In this document: piece after piece, positions 48,047 to 57,135 of the stretch
Numbering within the stretch: the stretch's first letter is position 1
Layout of the letters: each line of letters opens with the position of its first letter
From: JASLEW01 sp035544895
GTDB taxonomy: Bacteria > Acidobacteriota > Thermoanaerobaculia > Multivoradales > UBA5704
Assembly: GCA_035544895.1 (NCBI GenBank)
Contig: DASZZM010000103.1
Coordinates: 1 to 64,000 of the forward strand
Length of the DNA stretch: 64,000 nucleotides
Reading direction: 5' to 3'
The notes under the pieces: generated by a model
Seen by the model: only the letters and a program-made list of their open reading frames with translations
Databases searched by the model: none
What the model was told of the DNA's origin: nothing
Program-made: the position numbers and the translations under genes

Positions 48047-48850
48047 CTAGAGCGCGAACTGTCCGACGAAGGCGCTGCGCTTGCCCGGGCTGCTCCAGGT
48101 CTTCCCGAGCCCGGGGCCGCTGTAGCCGTACACCACGGTCACCGCCGGCACCGCGCCGGTGGTTGCGGTGAGAGGCGGATAGTAGAGCTCCTCGTTGCCG
48201 CAGATCTTATCGTCGTGGCTGAGGCCGCGCGTGCTCAGCTCGATCCATTCTCCCGCCCGCAGGCTGGCGACGACCGGCTGGGCCTGGGCCTGGCCGGTAG
48301 CGGCGAGGTGCGCTGCATGCTCGGCTTGCCCTGCAGGCTCGGCGTGCCCGGCATGCGCCGGCGGCTGCTTGGGGTCGCTCACCCTGAAGTCGATCGGCGC
48401 GCTCTCGACGCGCACCACCTGGGAGAGCAGGTCCCCCGCCATGGCGCGGGCGAAGCCCAGCAGGGCCTGGCGCTGAGCCGGCGTGGCCCGCTCATCCACC
48501 ATCACCACGGCATGCGCCGGCAACGGGTTGGCGAACGGATCGCCGAGAGTCGCCGAGGCGCGCACCGCCGCCACCACCGCCAGGCCGTCGACCGGCACGC
48601 CCTGCCAGGAGCCCTGGCGCACCCGCCAGGCGACCACGGCCTCCTTGCCGGTGAGATTGACTTCGGAGTTGGCAAAGCAGGCGCCCGTGTAGACGTCCGC
48701 CGTGCGCGCTTCCAGGTAGTCGCCCGCGATCGACGGCGCCGGGGGCGTCAGCGCAAGGCAGGCCGGACTCGCGGCCGCGAGCGCGAAGGAGAGCACGGTC
48801 AACAAGGTCGATAATCGGATCGAGGGGATCGATGCCCTTTTCTTTTTCAT
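48047..48850 (-). CDS. DUF1326 exported protein
   Basis: A 267-residue protein with a signal peptide (RLSTLLTVLSFALAAASPACLA) and the DUF1326 domain: GDYLEARTADVYTGACFANS, TGKEAVVAWRVRQGSW and GVPVDGLAVVAAVRASATLG. A histidine/alanine-rich loop (HAGHAEPAGQAEHAAH) and a late CGNEELYYPPL may bind metal. ATG at 48850 has AAGAAGG upstream. It is the last gene of the molybdenum hydroxylase set, 30 bases after the cysteine-rich gene. Confidence 0.85.
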   Translation of the reverse strand: MKKKRASIPSIRLSTLLTVLSFALAAASPACLALTPPAPSIAGDYLEARTADVYTGACFANSEVNLTGKEAVVAWRVRQGSWQGVPVDGLAVVAAVRASATLGDPFANPLPAHAVVMVDERATPAQRQALLGFARAMAGDLLSQVVRVESAPIDFRVSDPKQPPAHAGHAEPAGQAEHAAHLAATGQAQAQPVVASLRAGEWIELSTRGLSHDDKICGNEELYYPPLTATTGAVPAVTVVYGYSGPGLGKTWSSPGKRSAFVGQFAL

Positions 48851-48880
48851 CGCCAACCTTCTTCAGATGGCCTCGCGCCC

Positions 48881-49123
48881 CTACAGCGGCTCGAAGCACT
48901 GCCGGCCCGGGCGGCAGCTCTCGTCGTCGGCCACCAGCCCGTCGGGCCCCAGGCAGGTCAGGGTGTGGCGGCACCAGTAGAAGCCGTCGTGCGGGTTGGG
49001 GATCGACGGATCGGGTTCGACCGCGATGAACATCCCCTTGTTGCGCAGGCAGCAGCACACGCCCTCCGGGCTCCTGGAAGCCCCGGACGGACGCAAGATC
49101 CCGGCGCCGGTCTCATGCTCCAT
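48881..49123 (-). CDS. Small cysteine-rich protein in molybdenum hydroxylase operon
   Basis: An 80-residue protein of no family I recognise. Seven cysteines (23-25 as CCC, then 51, 57, 70, 76) form two C-x5-C spacings plus the triple, with His 45 and 53 nearby. No signal peptide is seen. GGGGAGGG lies six bases before the ATG, a strong start. It lies 35 bases after the FAD subunit gene and 30 before DUF1326. A metal- or cluster-handling role for the hydroxylase is inference. Confidence 0.7.
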   Translation of the reverse strand: MEHETGAGILRPSGASRSPEGVCCCLRNKGMFIAVEPDPSIPNPHDGFYWCRHTLTCLGPDGLVADDESCRPGRQCFEPL

Positions 49124-49158
49124 GGTCAACCCTCCCCGGTCTCGCCGCTCCGGCCGAT

Positions 49159-50163
49159 CTATCCGCTCTGCGCCATCTGGCCGGCGGCGGCGAGCACCGC
49201 GCGTTTGACGGCCACCCGCGCGAGCTGGATCTTGTATCGGTTGCGCGACAGGGCGCGGGCGCCTTGCACGGCGGCTTCGCCGGCCCGCTCCGCCAGTGCG
49301 GCATCGATCGCATCGGCCGCCTGACCGCGCAGCAAATCCTCGGCCGCCGCGGCCGGCCAGGGCACCGGCGCCACCTGACCCAGGACAACGCGCGCCGCCA
49401 GCACTCTATTCTCCTGCAAGTCGAGCACCACCGCGGCGGTGGCCAGCGACCAGTCGAGCGCGGTGCGCTGCCGGATCTCGTAGCTCCATGCCCGCCGGCC
49501 GGCGAGCGGCGGCACCAGCAGGGCGGTCACCACCTCGCCCGGGGCGAGCGTCAGCTCGCGCTCGCCGTCGCGCCGCGGCGTGCGGTAAAGCTGCGCGAGC
49601 TCGATCTCCCGCTCGCCCCGCGGACCATGCACCGCCACTCGGGCGCCCAGGGCGATCAGCAGCGGGCTCAGCGTCGAGGGATGGACGAAGTAGGCCGGCC
49701 CCTCGTTGCCGAGGATCGCGTGGTAGCGGTTGTCGCCTTCGACGACCATCGACTTGCCGTCGCGCTGCGGCACCAGGCCGTAGCCGCTGCGGAAGTACCA
49801 GCAGCGCGGGCGCTGGCACAAATTGCCGCCGACGGTGGCGACGTTGCGGATCTGCGGTCCGGCCACGTGGCCGGCGGCCGTGGCGAGCACCGGATAGTCG
49901 CGCCGTACGCCCGGATCGGCGGCGAGCTGGTCGATGGTCACCAGGGCGCCGGCGCGCAGCCCCTCCTTGCCGCCGGAGCGCAGGCCGCGCAGGGCGGCGA
50001 TCGCCTTGAGGTTGACCAGCAGGCCGGGGCGCTCGACGCCGTCTTTCATCAGGGCCAGGAGGTCGCTGCCTCCGGCCAGGACGGCGCTCTTTCCCGGCTC
50101 GGCGGCGAGCAGGCGCACCGCCTGGTCCACGGTCGCGGGGCTCGCGTACTCGAAGCTCTGCAT
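49159..50163 (-). CDS. Xanthine dehydrogenase-family FAD subunit (PaoB-like)
   Basis: A 334-residue FAD-binding subunit of a molybdenum hydroxylase. FAD-site motifs: AVLAGGSDLLALMKDG and IRNVATVGGNLCQRPRC. The latter is followed by WYFRSG with cysteines, like PaoB-type subunits that carry an additional 4Fe-4S cluster in an inserted loop. It starts at the stop of the molybdopterin subunit (TGATG). It would pass electrons from the 2Fe-2S clusters to FAD. Confidence 0.93.
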   Translation of the reverse strand: MQSFEYASPATVDQAVRLLAAEPGKSAVLAGGSDLLALMKDGVERPGLLVNLKAIAALRGLRSGGKEGLRAGALVTIDQLAADPGVRRDYPVLATAAGHVAGPQIRNVATVGGNLCQRPRCWYFRSGYGLVPQRDGKSMVVEGDNRYHAILGNEGPAYFVHPSTLSPLLIALGARVAVHGPRGEREIELAQLYRTPRRDGERELTLAPGEVVTALLVPPLAGRRAWSYEIRQRTALDWSLATAAVVLDLQENRVLAARVVLGQVAPVPWPAAAAEDLLRGQAADAIDAALAERAGEAAVQGARALSRNRYKIQLARVAVKRAVLAAAGQMAQSG

Positions 50164-52298
50164 CAGGCGGTCCTCCCTGACCCTGCCGCCGCCAGGGCAT
50201 CGAGCACGCGTTCCGGGGTCAGCGGCAGCTGCGGCACGCGCACGCCGGCGGCATTGGCCACCGCGTTGGCGATCGCCGCTCCCGGCGAGATCACCGGCGG
50301 CTCGCCCAGGCCGATGACGCCGCGGTCGTCGTAGCCCGGGCCGGTCATCATGTGCACCACCAGCTCGCCCACGTCGCCGATGCCGGCGAGCTTGTAGGAC
50401 TCGAAGTCGACGTTGAGCATCCGGCCGGTGACCGGATCCATGACCTTTTCTTCCGAAAGCGCGTAGGAGATGCCCATGATCAGGCCGCCGTAGACCTGGC
50501 TCTCGGCCGTCGTCAGGTCGATGATCAGCCCGCATTCCTGGACCGCCACCATCTTGACCACCCGGACGATGCCGGTCTCGACGTCCAACTCGACTTCGGC
50601 CATCTGGACGCCGGCCGAGCCGCTGTTGGTCAGATTGCCTGGCCCGGGATTGGTGCCGCGGGCGGTGACCGGGGCGACCCCCAGCGCGCGGGCCGCCTGG
50701 CGCCAGGGGAGGCGGCGTTCCGGGTGCGCCTTGACGCGCACCACGCCGTCGGCCGCCTCGAGGTCGGAGGCGGCGGCGCCGAGCTGCGGCGCGACCTTGG
50801 CGAAGAGCTGGGCGAGGGCGTCCTCGGCGGCGCGGCGGGTCGCCGAGCTGACGCCGCCGACCGTGGTGCTGCCGCCGGAAGCGCTGGAAGTGGGAAGGCG
50901 GCTGTCGCCGATTTCCACCTTGACCGCCTCGAGCGGCAGCCCGCAGGTCTCGGCGGCAACGATGGCCATCACGGTGCGCGTGCCGGTCCCGATGTCCTGG
51001 GTGGAGATGCGCGCTGACACGGTGCCGTCCGGGTAGATGGAGACGTCGCAGTTGCTGTCGTGCCCGCGGCCGCCCCAGGTGTGCAGCGACAACCCGAGAC
51101 CGCGCCGCACCACGCCGGTGGCCGCGCCGCGCTGGCGCCAGCGCTGGCTCCAGTCCATCAGCCGGTCGGCGACGTCGAGCTCCTCGCCGTAGAGGCGAGC
51201 GAGCTTGCCGCTCAACGCCAGGTTCTTGCGCAGCACCGCGAGCGGATCCATCTTGAGCGCGGCGGCCAGGTCGTCGATCGCGGTCAGGGTCAGGAAGCAG
51301 GCTTGCGGGTGGTTGGGGGCGCGCCAGGCCCGCGAGCTCGCGGTATGGGTGGGCACCGACGAGTGCCGGTGCCGCCGGTTGGGCACCTGGAACACGTAGG
51401 GGATCGGCGGGCTGCCAGCGCGGCCCAGGCCGCCCGAGCCCCAGGAATCCGAGATCCAGGCGGTGATCGCGCCGTCCGCGGCGGCGCCCACCTCGATATG
51501 GGCGAACGCCGAGGGGCGATCGCCGGCCACGGTCAGCTCGGCGTCGCGCTCGAGCATCAGCTTGACCGGCGCGCCGGCCTGCTTGGCCAGCCTCGCGCAC
51601 TCGAGCCCCCAGCTGTCGATGTTGAACTTGCTGCCGAAGCCGCCGCCCATGTACTGGGTCACCACCCTGACGTTGGAGGCCGGGATGGCGAGCCCCTCGG
51701 CGAACTGCGCGGCCGCGCCCGAGACCGCCTGCGACGAGCTCCAGGTGGACAGCTCCTCCTTGCCCGTCCACTCGCAGACGTGCCCGTGCGCCTCCAGGCA
51801 GTTGTGCGCTACCACCGGCAGGCCGTAGGTGCCCTTGACGCGCACCGCAGCCGCCGCCATCGCTCCCGCCGGGTCGCCCTCGGTCTGCTCGTCGCCCGGA
51901 TTGACCTTGGGCGCCTGTTCGAGGCGCTCCTCGTTGACGAAGTGCGGCAGCACCTCGTACTCGACCACGATGGCGCGGATCGCGTCTTCGGCGACGTCCT
52001 CGCTGACCGCGGCGACGAAGGCCACTTCGTCGAGCGCCCACTGGATCTCGGCCCCCTCGGCGTGGACCACGCGCACCGCCTTGACCCCGGGCATGCGCTC
52101 GGCCGCCGAGACGTCGAGCTTGCGCACCCGGGCGTGCGCGTGCGGGCAGCGCAAGGCCCGGGCATGGAGCATGCCGGGGCGCTGGATGTCGTAGGTGTAC
52201 TTGGCGGCGCCGCTGACCTTGGCCGGCCCGTCGAGCCGCGAGATGCGCTTGCCGATCAGCCTCCGGCTGGCGGCGTCGGGCCAGTTGTACTCAACCAT
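50163..52298 (-). CDS. Molybdopterin-binding subunit of aldehyde/xanthine oxidoreductase
   Basis: A 711-residue catalytic subunit. Typical landmarks: GKRISRLDGPAKVSGAAKYT at the start, QYMGGGFGSKF, DIGTGTRTVM, the SGGSTTVGGVS loop, and the active-site Glu in GLGEPPVISPGAA. It overlaps the 2Fe-2S gene by eight bases and the FAD gene by one. The gene order 2Fe-2S, molybdenum, FAD differs from E. coli paoABC, where FAD is second. Substrate, probably an aldehyde or N-heterocycle, is not fixed by sequence. Confidence 0.94.
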   Translation of the reverse strand: MVEYNWPDAASRRLIGKRISRLDGPAKVSGAAKYTYDIQRPGMLHARALRCPHAHARVRKLDVSAAERMPGVKAVRVVHAEGAEIQWALDEVAFVAAVSEDVAEDAIRAIVVEYEVLPHFVNEERLEQAPKVNPGDEQTEGDPAGAMAAAAVRVKGTYGLPVVAHNCLEAHGHVCEWTGKEELSTWSSSQAVSGAAAQFAEGLAIPASNVRVVTQYMGGGFGSKFNIDSWGLECARLAKQAGAPVKLMLERDAELTVAGDRPSAFAHIEVGAAADGAITAWISDSWGSGGLGRAGSPPIPYVFQVPNRRHRHSSVPTHTASSRAWRAPNHPQACFLTLTAIDDLAAALKMDPLAVLRKNLALSGKLARLYGEELDVADRLMDWSQRWRQRGAATGVVRRGLGLSLHTWGGRGHDSNCDVSIYPDGTVSARISTQDIGTGTRTVMAIVAAETCGLPLEAVKVEIGDSRLPTSSASGGSTTVGGVSSATRRAAEDALAQLFAKVAPQLGAAASDLEAADGVVRVKAHPERRLPWRQAARALGVAPVTARGTNPGPGNLTNSGSAGVQMAEVELDVETGIVRVVKMVAVQECGLIIDLTTAESQVYGGLIMGISYALSEEKVMDPVTGRMLNVDFESYKLAGIGDVGELVVHMMTGPGYDDRGVIGLGEPPVISPGAAIANAVANAAGVRVPQLPLTPERVLDALAAAGSGRTA

Positions 52299-52968
52299 GG
52301 CCGCCGTCCTCCGCGCCGGCGTCGGCGCGGGAAGTTCCGAGCACCGCCTGGCGCAGGCCGGCGTAGGTGCCGCAACGGCAGAAGTTGCCGGAGAGCGCGC
52401 GATGGACGTCGGCCAGCGCCGGGTGGGGATTGCGGTCCAGCAGCGCCTTGGCCGCCATGACGAACCCCGGCGTGCAGAAGCCGCACTGCTGGGCGTCGTT
52501 GGCGACGAACGCCGCCTGGAGGGGTTGGAGCTTGTCCGGCCCGCCCAGGCCCTCGACCGTCTCGATGGCCTTGCCCTGAGCTTCGATCGCCAGCACGCTG
52601 CAGGCATAGACCGCCTGGCCGGCGACGATCACGGTGCAGGCGCCGCAGGTTCCGCGGTCGCAGACCTTCTTGGCCGCGGTCAGGTCGAGATGATCGCGCA
52701 GGGCGTCGAGCAGGGTCACCCGCGGCTCGAGGGACGCCTGCCGCCTCTTGCCGTTGATCCGGAAGCTCATCGCCACCGCCCCCGGCCCGGCGAGCTCCAC
52801 GCCGGCCAGTCTGCGCGGCGCCGCCACCGCCGCGCCGGCACCCTCGCCGCCCGCCAGCAGGGCGCCGCCGAGGGCCCCCGCCGCCGCGCTCCCGCGCAGG
52901 AAGTCGCGCCGCGAAAGGCCGCTGGCGCGCCCGCCGCTCTCCCCCGTGTTCTTGGCCTTCTTCCCCAT
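52291..52968 (-). CDS. 2Fe-2S subunit with Tat signal (PaoA-like)
   Basis: A 225-residue iron-sulfur subunit. A Tat motif (SRRDFLRGSAAAG) precedes two 2Fe-2S clusters: the plant-type CDRGTCGACTV and the helical CGFCTPGFV and FCRCGTY. The Tat signal would carry the folded complex to the periplasm, as in PaoABC. GGAGG lies six bases before the ATG, the first of a five-gene minus-strand operon. Confidence 0.94.
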   Translation of the reverse strand: MGKKAKNTGESGGRASGLSRRDFLRGSAAAGALGGALLAGGEGAGAAVAAPRRLAGVELAGPGAVAMSFRINGKRRQASLEPRVTLLDALRDHLDLTAAKKVCDRGTCGACTVIVAGQAVYACSVLAIEAQGKAIETVEGLGGPDKLQPLQAAFVANDAQQCGFCTPGFVMAAKALLDRNPHPALADVHRALSGNFCRCGTYAGLRQAVLGTSRADAGAEDGGHG

Positions 52969-53090
52969 CGGTCGCCTCCTCTTGCGGCGCCAGCTAGATT
53001 ACTACCATAGTCCGGTCCGGGTATCCTGCTCGTCCGGCCGCCAGCGGTCCGCCCGGCCGCGAGCGGTACTGGAGGGAGGGAGGGCGCGCG

Positions 53091-54989
53091 CTACCACCCG
53101 CACTTGCGGCCGCGGTTCTGGTCGTCGAGCCAGGTCTTGAGCGGCGCGAAGTAGTCGATGATGGCGGTGGCGTCCATCTGCTTCTGGCCGGTCATCACCT
53201 CGAGCGCCTCGGGCCAGGGGCGGCTGGCGCCCATCTCCAGCATCTTCGCCAGGCGCTGGCCCGCCGCCTTGTTGCCGTAGATCGAGCAGCGGTTGAGCGG
53301 GCCGCGGATGCCGGCGGCCTGGCAGAGGCCGCGGTGGAACTGGAACTGCAGGATGTCGGCCAGGAAGTATCGCGTGTAGGGCACGCTGGCGGCGACGTGA
53401 TACTTGGCCGCCGGGTCGAAGTCCGCCTCCGAGCGCTGATGCTCGCCGCCGGGCGGCATGACGCCCTGGTACTTGCGGCGCAGCTCCCACCAGGTCTTGT
53501 TGTAGTCGGCGGGCTGGATCTCGCCGGAAAAGACCTTCCAGCGCCACTGATCGATCATCAGCCCGAAGGGCAGGAATGCGACTTTCTCGAGCGCCAGCTT
53601 CATCAGGATGCCGAGGTCTTTCGAGGTGTCGGGCACCTGCTGGATCAGCCCAATCTCCTTCAGATACCCGGGCGTAATCGACAACGCGATGGTGTCGCCG
53701 ACCGCTTCGTGAAAGCCGTCGTTGGCGCTGTCCTGGTAGAGGAAGGGCTGGTTCTTGTAGGCGCGCTGGTAGAAGTTGTGCCCCAGCTCGTGGTGGATGG
53801 TCTTGAAGTCCTCGCCCTGGATCTTGATGCACATCTTGATCCGCAGGTCGTCCTGGTTGTCGATGTCCCAGGCGCTCGCGTGGCAGACCACGTCGCGGTC
53901 GCGCGGCTGGGTGAACAGCGACCTCTCCCAGAAGCTCTTGGGCAGCGGCGCGAAGCCGAGCGAGACGAAGAAGCGCTCGCCATAGTGCACCATGTCCAGC
54001 GGCTGGGTCTTCTTGCCGAGCAGGGCCCGGGTCAGGTCATAGCCCGGATCGGCCTGCGGCGGAGCGACGAGGTCGAAGACGTTGTCCCAGGTCTGGGCCC
54101 ACATGTTGCCCAGGACGTGCGCCGGGATGGGCTGGTCGGGAGCCACGACCTGGCTGCCGTACTTTTCGCTGAGCTTGGCCCGCACGTAGCAATGCAGGGA
54201 GTCGTAGAGCGGCTTGACCTGCCCCCATAGCCGGTCGACCTCGGCCGCGAAGGCGTCCGGAGGCATGTCGTACTTGCCCCGCCACATGGCCCCGGTGTCC
54301 TTGTAGCCCAGCTCGCGCGCCCCCTCGTTGGCCACCGCGACGAGCTGCGTGAAGTCCTGGCGCATGGGCGGCGCGACCGAGTGCCACCCCTTCCAGGCGT
54401 CGAGCAGCTCTTTGGGGTTGCGGCTCTTGTCCATGACGTCTTCGAGCTGCGGGAGGTCCTTGCACTCGCCGCTGGGCGGGCAGTACTTGCCGGAGCCGTA
54501 GGCGCTTTCCAGGCGGGCGTTGAGTTGCGAGAGCTCGGCGGTCTTGGCCGGATCGGAGGGGGCCGCGAGCGTCAGGCCGCGCTTGAGCAGGTCGAGCCGG
54601 CGGGCGACGTCGAACGGCAGGGCGAGGCCGTCGAAGCGGGCCGCCTCCTTGGCCAACCTGACGCCGAGGGCGAGCAGGCGCTCGCTGGCCTTGGCGGCGA
54701 GGATCTCGGTGTCGTAAGTGATGAAGGTGGACTGCACCCACGCCGCCCGCTGTCCCTCGGTCGACGGCTCGACGAGGCTGCGTTCGGCCTCTTCGACGAA
54801 TTTCCTGGCTTCCTCCACGGTGGGCTGGTCCCCTTTCCGCGCCGCGGCGGTCTGGCCGGCGGGCGGCGCCGCCGCGGCGGTCCCGGCGCCCCCGATGCCC
54901 CCGATACCCCCGGCTCCAACCGCGAGAGCGACGGTCAACGACATTCTCCCGGTCCACGCTGCTCTCGATGCGAGCAAGCCTCGCTGCAT
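53091..54989 (-). CDS. M2-family metallopeptidase (ACE-like)
   Basis: A 632-residue exported peptidyl-dipeptidase of the angiotensin-converting enzyme family. Zinc motif HHELGHNFYQ (HExxH) is followed by the ligand Glu in GFHEAVGD. A signal peptide (SLTVALAVGAGGIGGIGGAG) starts it. WKGWHSV, YGERFFVSLGF and the RYFLADILQFQFHRGLC region fit the family; length is normal for one catalytic domain. GGAGG precedes the ATG. Role is probably periplasmic peptide turnover. Confidence 0.94.
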   Translation of the reverse strand: MQRGLLASRAAWTGRMSLTVALAVGAGGIGGIGGAGTAAAAPPAGQTAAARKGDQPTVEEARKFVEEAERSLVEPSTEGQRAAWVQSTFITYDTEILAAKASERLLALGVRLAKEAARFDGLALPFDVARRLDLLKRGLTLAAPSDPAKTAELSQLNARLESAYGSGKYCPPSGECKDLPQLEDVMDKSRNPKELLDAWKGWHSVAPPMRQDFTQLVAVANEGARELGYKDTGAMWRGKYDMPPDAFAAEVDRLWGQVKPLYDSLHCYVRAKLSEKYGSQVVAPDQPIPAHVLGNMWAQTWDNVFDLVAPPQADPGYDLTRALLGKKTQPLDMVHYGERFFVSLGFAPLPKSFWERSLFTQPRDRDVVCHASAWDIDNQDDLRIKMCIKIQGEDFKTIHHELGHNFYQRAYKNQPFLYQDSANDGFHEAVGDTIALSITPGYLKEIGLIQQVPDTSKDLGILMKLALEKVAFLPFGLMIDQWRWKVFSGEIQPADYNKTWWELRRKYQGVMPPGGEHQRSEADFDPAAKYHVAASVPYTRYFLADILQFQFHRGLCQAAGIRGPLNRCSIYGNKAAGQRLAKMLEMGASRPWPEALEVMTGQKQMDATAIIDYFAPLKTWLDDQNRGRKCGW

Positions 54990-55143
54990 GGTCTACCTCC
55001 GCTCATGGTGACGAGTGGGCCCAGCCGGGACGCTCAGCAGTCCGCGGCCAGGCCGGCGGCCGCGGGCTCGCGATGCGCGATGCGCGGCGGTTCGCGGCCA
55101 GGCGCGAGCGGCAGTATAACCGCGCCCGCTGGGCTGCTGCCGC

Positions 55144-55149
55144 TATACT
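55144..55149 (+). promoter_or_regulatory. Possible -10 element for secreted paralogue pair
   Basis: TATACT at 55144-55149 would set a start point near 55156, in agreement with a GTG start at 55172 for the next gene. No clear -35 is visible. Confidence 0.35.
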
Positions 55150-55171
55150 CGCGGTCGTGCTCCGCTCAAGT

Positions 55172-55900
55172 GTGCGCTGCCACCCGCTGTGGAGGCTGGT
55201 AGAGCGTTCTGGGCCGGCTTCGCTAGGAATGGCCCTGGTCGCCGCCTGCATTGCCTGCCAGTCGACCGCGTCCGTTTCCAGGCCGGCGGCTCGGGGAGTG
55301 ACCGAGGCCCGGACCGCCGCGACCCCTGCCGCGGCTCCTGCAAGAAGGGAGGCGGACGAGTACACGCGCTACGAGCTTCTCGCGCCGGAGACGGCGAGCT
55401 TCCACATCCTTTACGAGGTGACGGCCACCACGCCGGGCGCGACGGCGTTTTTCAACCCGATCCGCAAGGGGAGCGAGGCGAGCGGGGAGGCGGTGCTCGA
55501 CCAGGCGACCGAGAAGAAGCTGCGCTTCACGGTGGTGAGCGGCGGCGAGGCGCGCGCCGGCGGGCTTCCCGAGGCGGATCTCGACACCAGCTACATCCGG
55601 GTGGAGCTGCCGCGACCCGTGCCCGCGCCGCCCCGGGAGGGCGGCGTGCGACTGCTCATCGAGAAAACCTACAAGGACGCCAAGAGCTACTTCCGCAAGG
55701 GCGAGGACCGCATCGTCTTCTCGCGCTCGCTGGGCATCCGGCGCAACTCTGTCGTCCTGCCGGCGGGCTACGAAGTGGTCGGCTGCAACTTCCCGGCGCA
55801 GATCTTCGCCGCGCCCGGCGGCCGCCTGGCGGCGAGCTTCCTGCACGTCGGGCCGGAGGCGGTACGCTTCGTGCTGGAGGCGCGGAGGCTTCCGCAGTGA
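55172..55900 (+). CDS. Secreted or lipoprotein-like protein, paralogue 1
   Basis: A 242-residue protein of unknown family. The start is uncertain: GTG at 55172 gives a basic n-region before LGMALVAACIACQS (a lipobox-like VAAC); ATG at 55229 would leave no n-region. The mature part has FHILYEVTATTPGATAFFNP, RKGSEASGE, and FSRSLGIRRNSVVLPAGYE, patterns repeated in the next gene. Probably an outer or periplasmic beta-rich protein. The two genes overlap or abut and arose by tandem duplication. Confidence 0.72.
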   Translation: MRCHPLWRLVERSGPASLGMALVAACIACQSTASVSRPAARGVTEARTAATPAAAPARREADEYTRYELLAPETASFHILYEVTATTPGATAFFNPIRKGSEASGEAVLDQATEKKLRFTVVSGGEARAGGLPEADLDTSYIRVELPRPVPAPPREGGVRLLIEKTYKDAKSYFRKGEDRIVFSRSLGIRRNSVVLPAGYEVVGCNFPAQIFAAPGGRLAASFLHVGPEAVRFVLEARRLPQ

Positions 55901-55905
55901 AGTCG

Positions 55906-56604
55906 ATGAAGAGATTGGCGGCGGCTCCGTGCTTGCTTTTCGGCGCGCTGGCTGCCGGCGTGCCGGCCGCCGGTGCGCCGGCCGCGAGCTCCCCGGCGGC
56001 CGCCGCCGAGCGCCAGGCGGAGCGGCTGGCGGAGCGGGCGCACCAGGACCGCGAGATCGTCTATTTCCTGCGCCAGCCGGAGACCCACGCCTTCGACCTC
56101 TACCACGACTACACGGAATCGAAGGCCGGAGCGGAGCGCTACCTCAATGTGGTGCGCAAGGGAAGCACGGCCTCCAACCCGGCGGCGCGCAACCTCGACA
56201 CCGGCGAGCTGCTTGCGGTCGAGACCCTGAAGGGCGATGCCATCACGCGTGCCGGCCTCGGCAGCCGCGAGCTGGGCGAGCCTGTCGGTCCCGACTCGGA
56301 AGTGGTGGTAGCCCATTTCCCGCCGGTCGAGCAAGGCCACTCCATCCGCCTGCGCATCTCCGAGACCTACTCCGATGCGCGCAGCTATTGTCTGGATGGC
56401 GACGAGCTGGTCTTCGACCGCAGCTTCGGCCGGCCGCGCAACGCCGTGGTCCTGCCCGCCGGCTGGTACCTGACCGCGAGCTCGATTCCGGCGACGGTCT
56501 CCGAGACGGCCGACGGCCGCATCCGCCTCGACTTCGTCAATCCCCGTCCCGACGAGATCGCGGTCCTGATCAAGGCCCGGCGGCGGCCGGCTCCCCGGCC
56601 GTAG
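55906..56604 (+). CDS. Secreted protein, paralogue 2
   Basis: A 232-residue protein with a signal peptide (KRLAAAPCLLFGALAAG). It shares the layout of the preceding gene: HAFDLYHDYTESKAGAERYL, VRKGSTASN, ISETYSDARSYCLDGDELVF and DRSFGRPRNAVVLPAGWY. A GTG at 55897 overlapping the previous stop is an alternative start adding three residues. No function can be assigned. Confidence 0.75.
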   Translation: MKRLAAAPCLLFGALAAGVPAAGAPAASSPAAAAERQAERLAERAHQDREIVYFLRQPETHAFDLYHDYTESKAGAERYLNVVRKGSTASNPAARNLDTGELLAVETLKGDAITRAGLGSRELGEPVGPDSEVVVAHFPPVEQGHSIRLRISETYSDARSYCLDGDELVFDRSFGRPRNAVVLPAGWYLTASSIPATVSETADGRIRLDFVNPRPDEIAVLIKARRRPAPRP

Positions 56605-56631
56605 CTTCCCCGATCGCGGCGGCTCCCGGCC

Positions 56632-57045
56632 TCAGGTTTCTTTGTAGAGCCAGGCGCCCGCGATGGCGGCGATGACGCTCTCCACCAGGCCCCAGATGGT
56701 CGTGATCACCGTGGTGTTGAGCGGGAAGAGCCCTAGATTGACCATCGCCACGGCCGACAAGAAGCCGCCGAAAAACCATGCGGTCGCGCCCGCGCAGGCC
56801 GCCGCGCCGGCGCCGGCGCCGAAGCGCGGCCGGATCGCCGCGTAGAGCCAGACGAGAGCGATCCCGTACACGAAGCTGTAGATGATCCAGATCTTGAAGT
56901 CACCCATGGTGCCGCCCTTCGCCGCCATCTGGGCCGTCTCCTCCGCCACGATCACCTTCGTGTGGAGCAGGAACTCGCCGATATTGACCAGCAATCCTGC
57001 CAGTAGGCCGCCGAGGATCACCCTGCCCAAGTTGATCTTGGTCAT
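56632..57045 (-). CDS. Four-helix membrane protein, unknown family
   Basis: A 136-residue integral membrane protein with four predicted helices (RVILGGLLAGLLVNIGEFLL; IWIIYSFVYGIALVWLYAAI; a Gly/Ala-rich helix with WFFGGFLSAVAMVNLG; VITTIWGLVESVIAAIAGAW). The start at 57045 is fixed by GGAGGAGG seven bases upstream. It sits between the paralogue pair (convergent) and an aminotransferase gene. No motif shows its role. Confidence 0.78.
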   Translation of the reverse strand: MTKINLGRVILGGLLAGLLVNIGEFLLHTKVIVAEETAQMAAKGGTMGDFKIWIIYSFVYGIALVWLYAAIRPRFGAGAGAAACAGATAWFFGGFLSAVAMVNLGLFPLNTTVITTIWGLVESVIAAIAGAWLYKET

Positions 57046-57135
57046 GCGCCTCCTCCTTCCTTCGAGTTGGTGAGCGGAGCATAGCAGGAGCGGAGCCCGT
57101 GCACCGCTGGTTGCCACCGCCCGCCGGCCGGCGGG

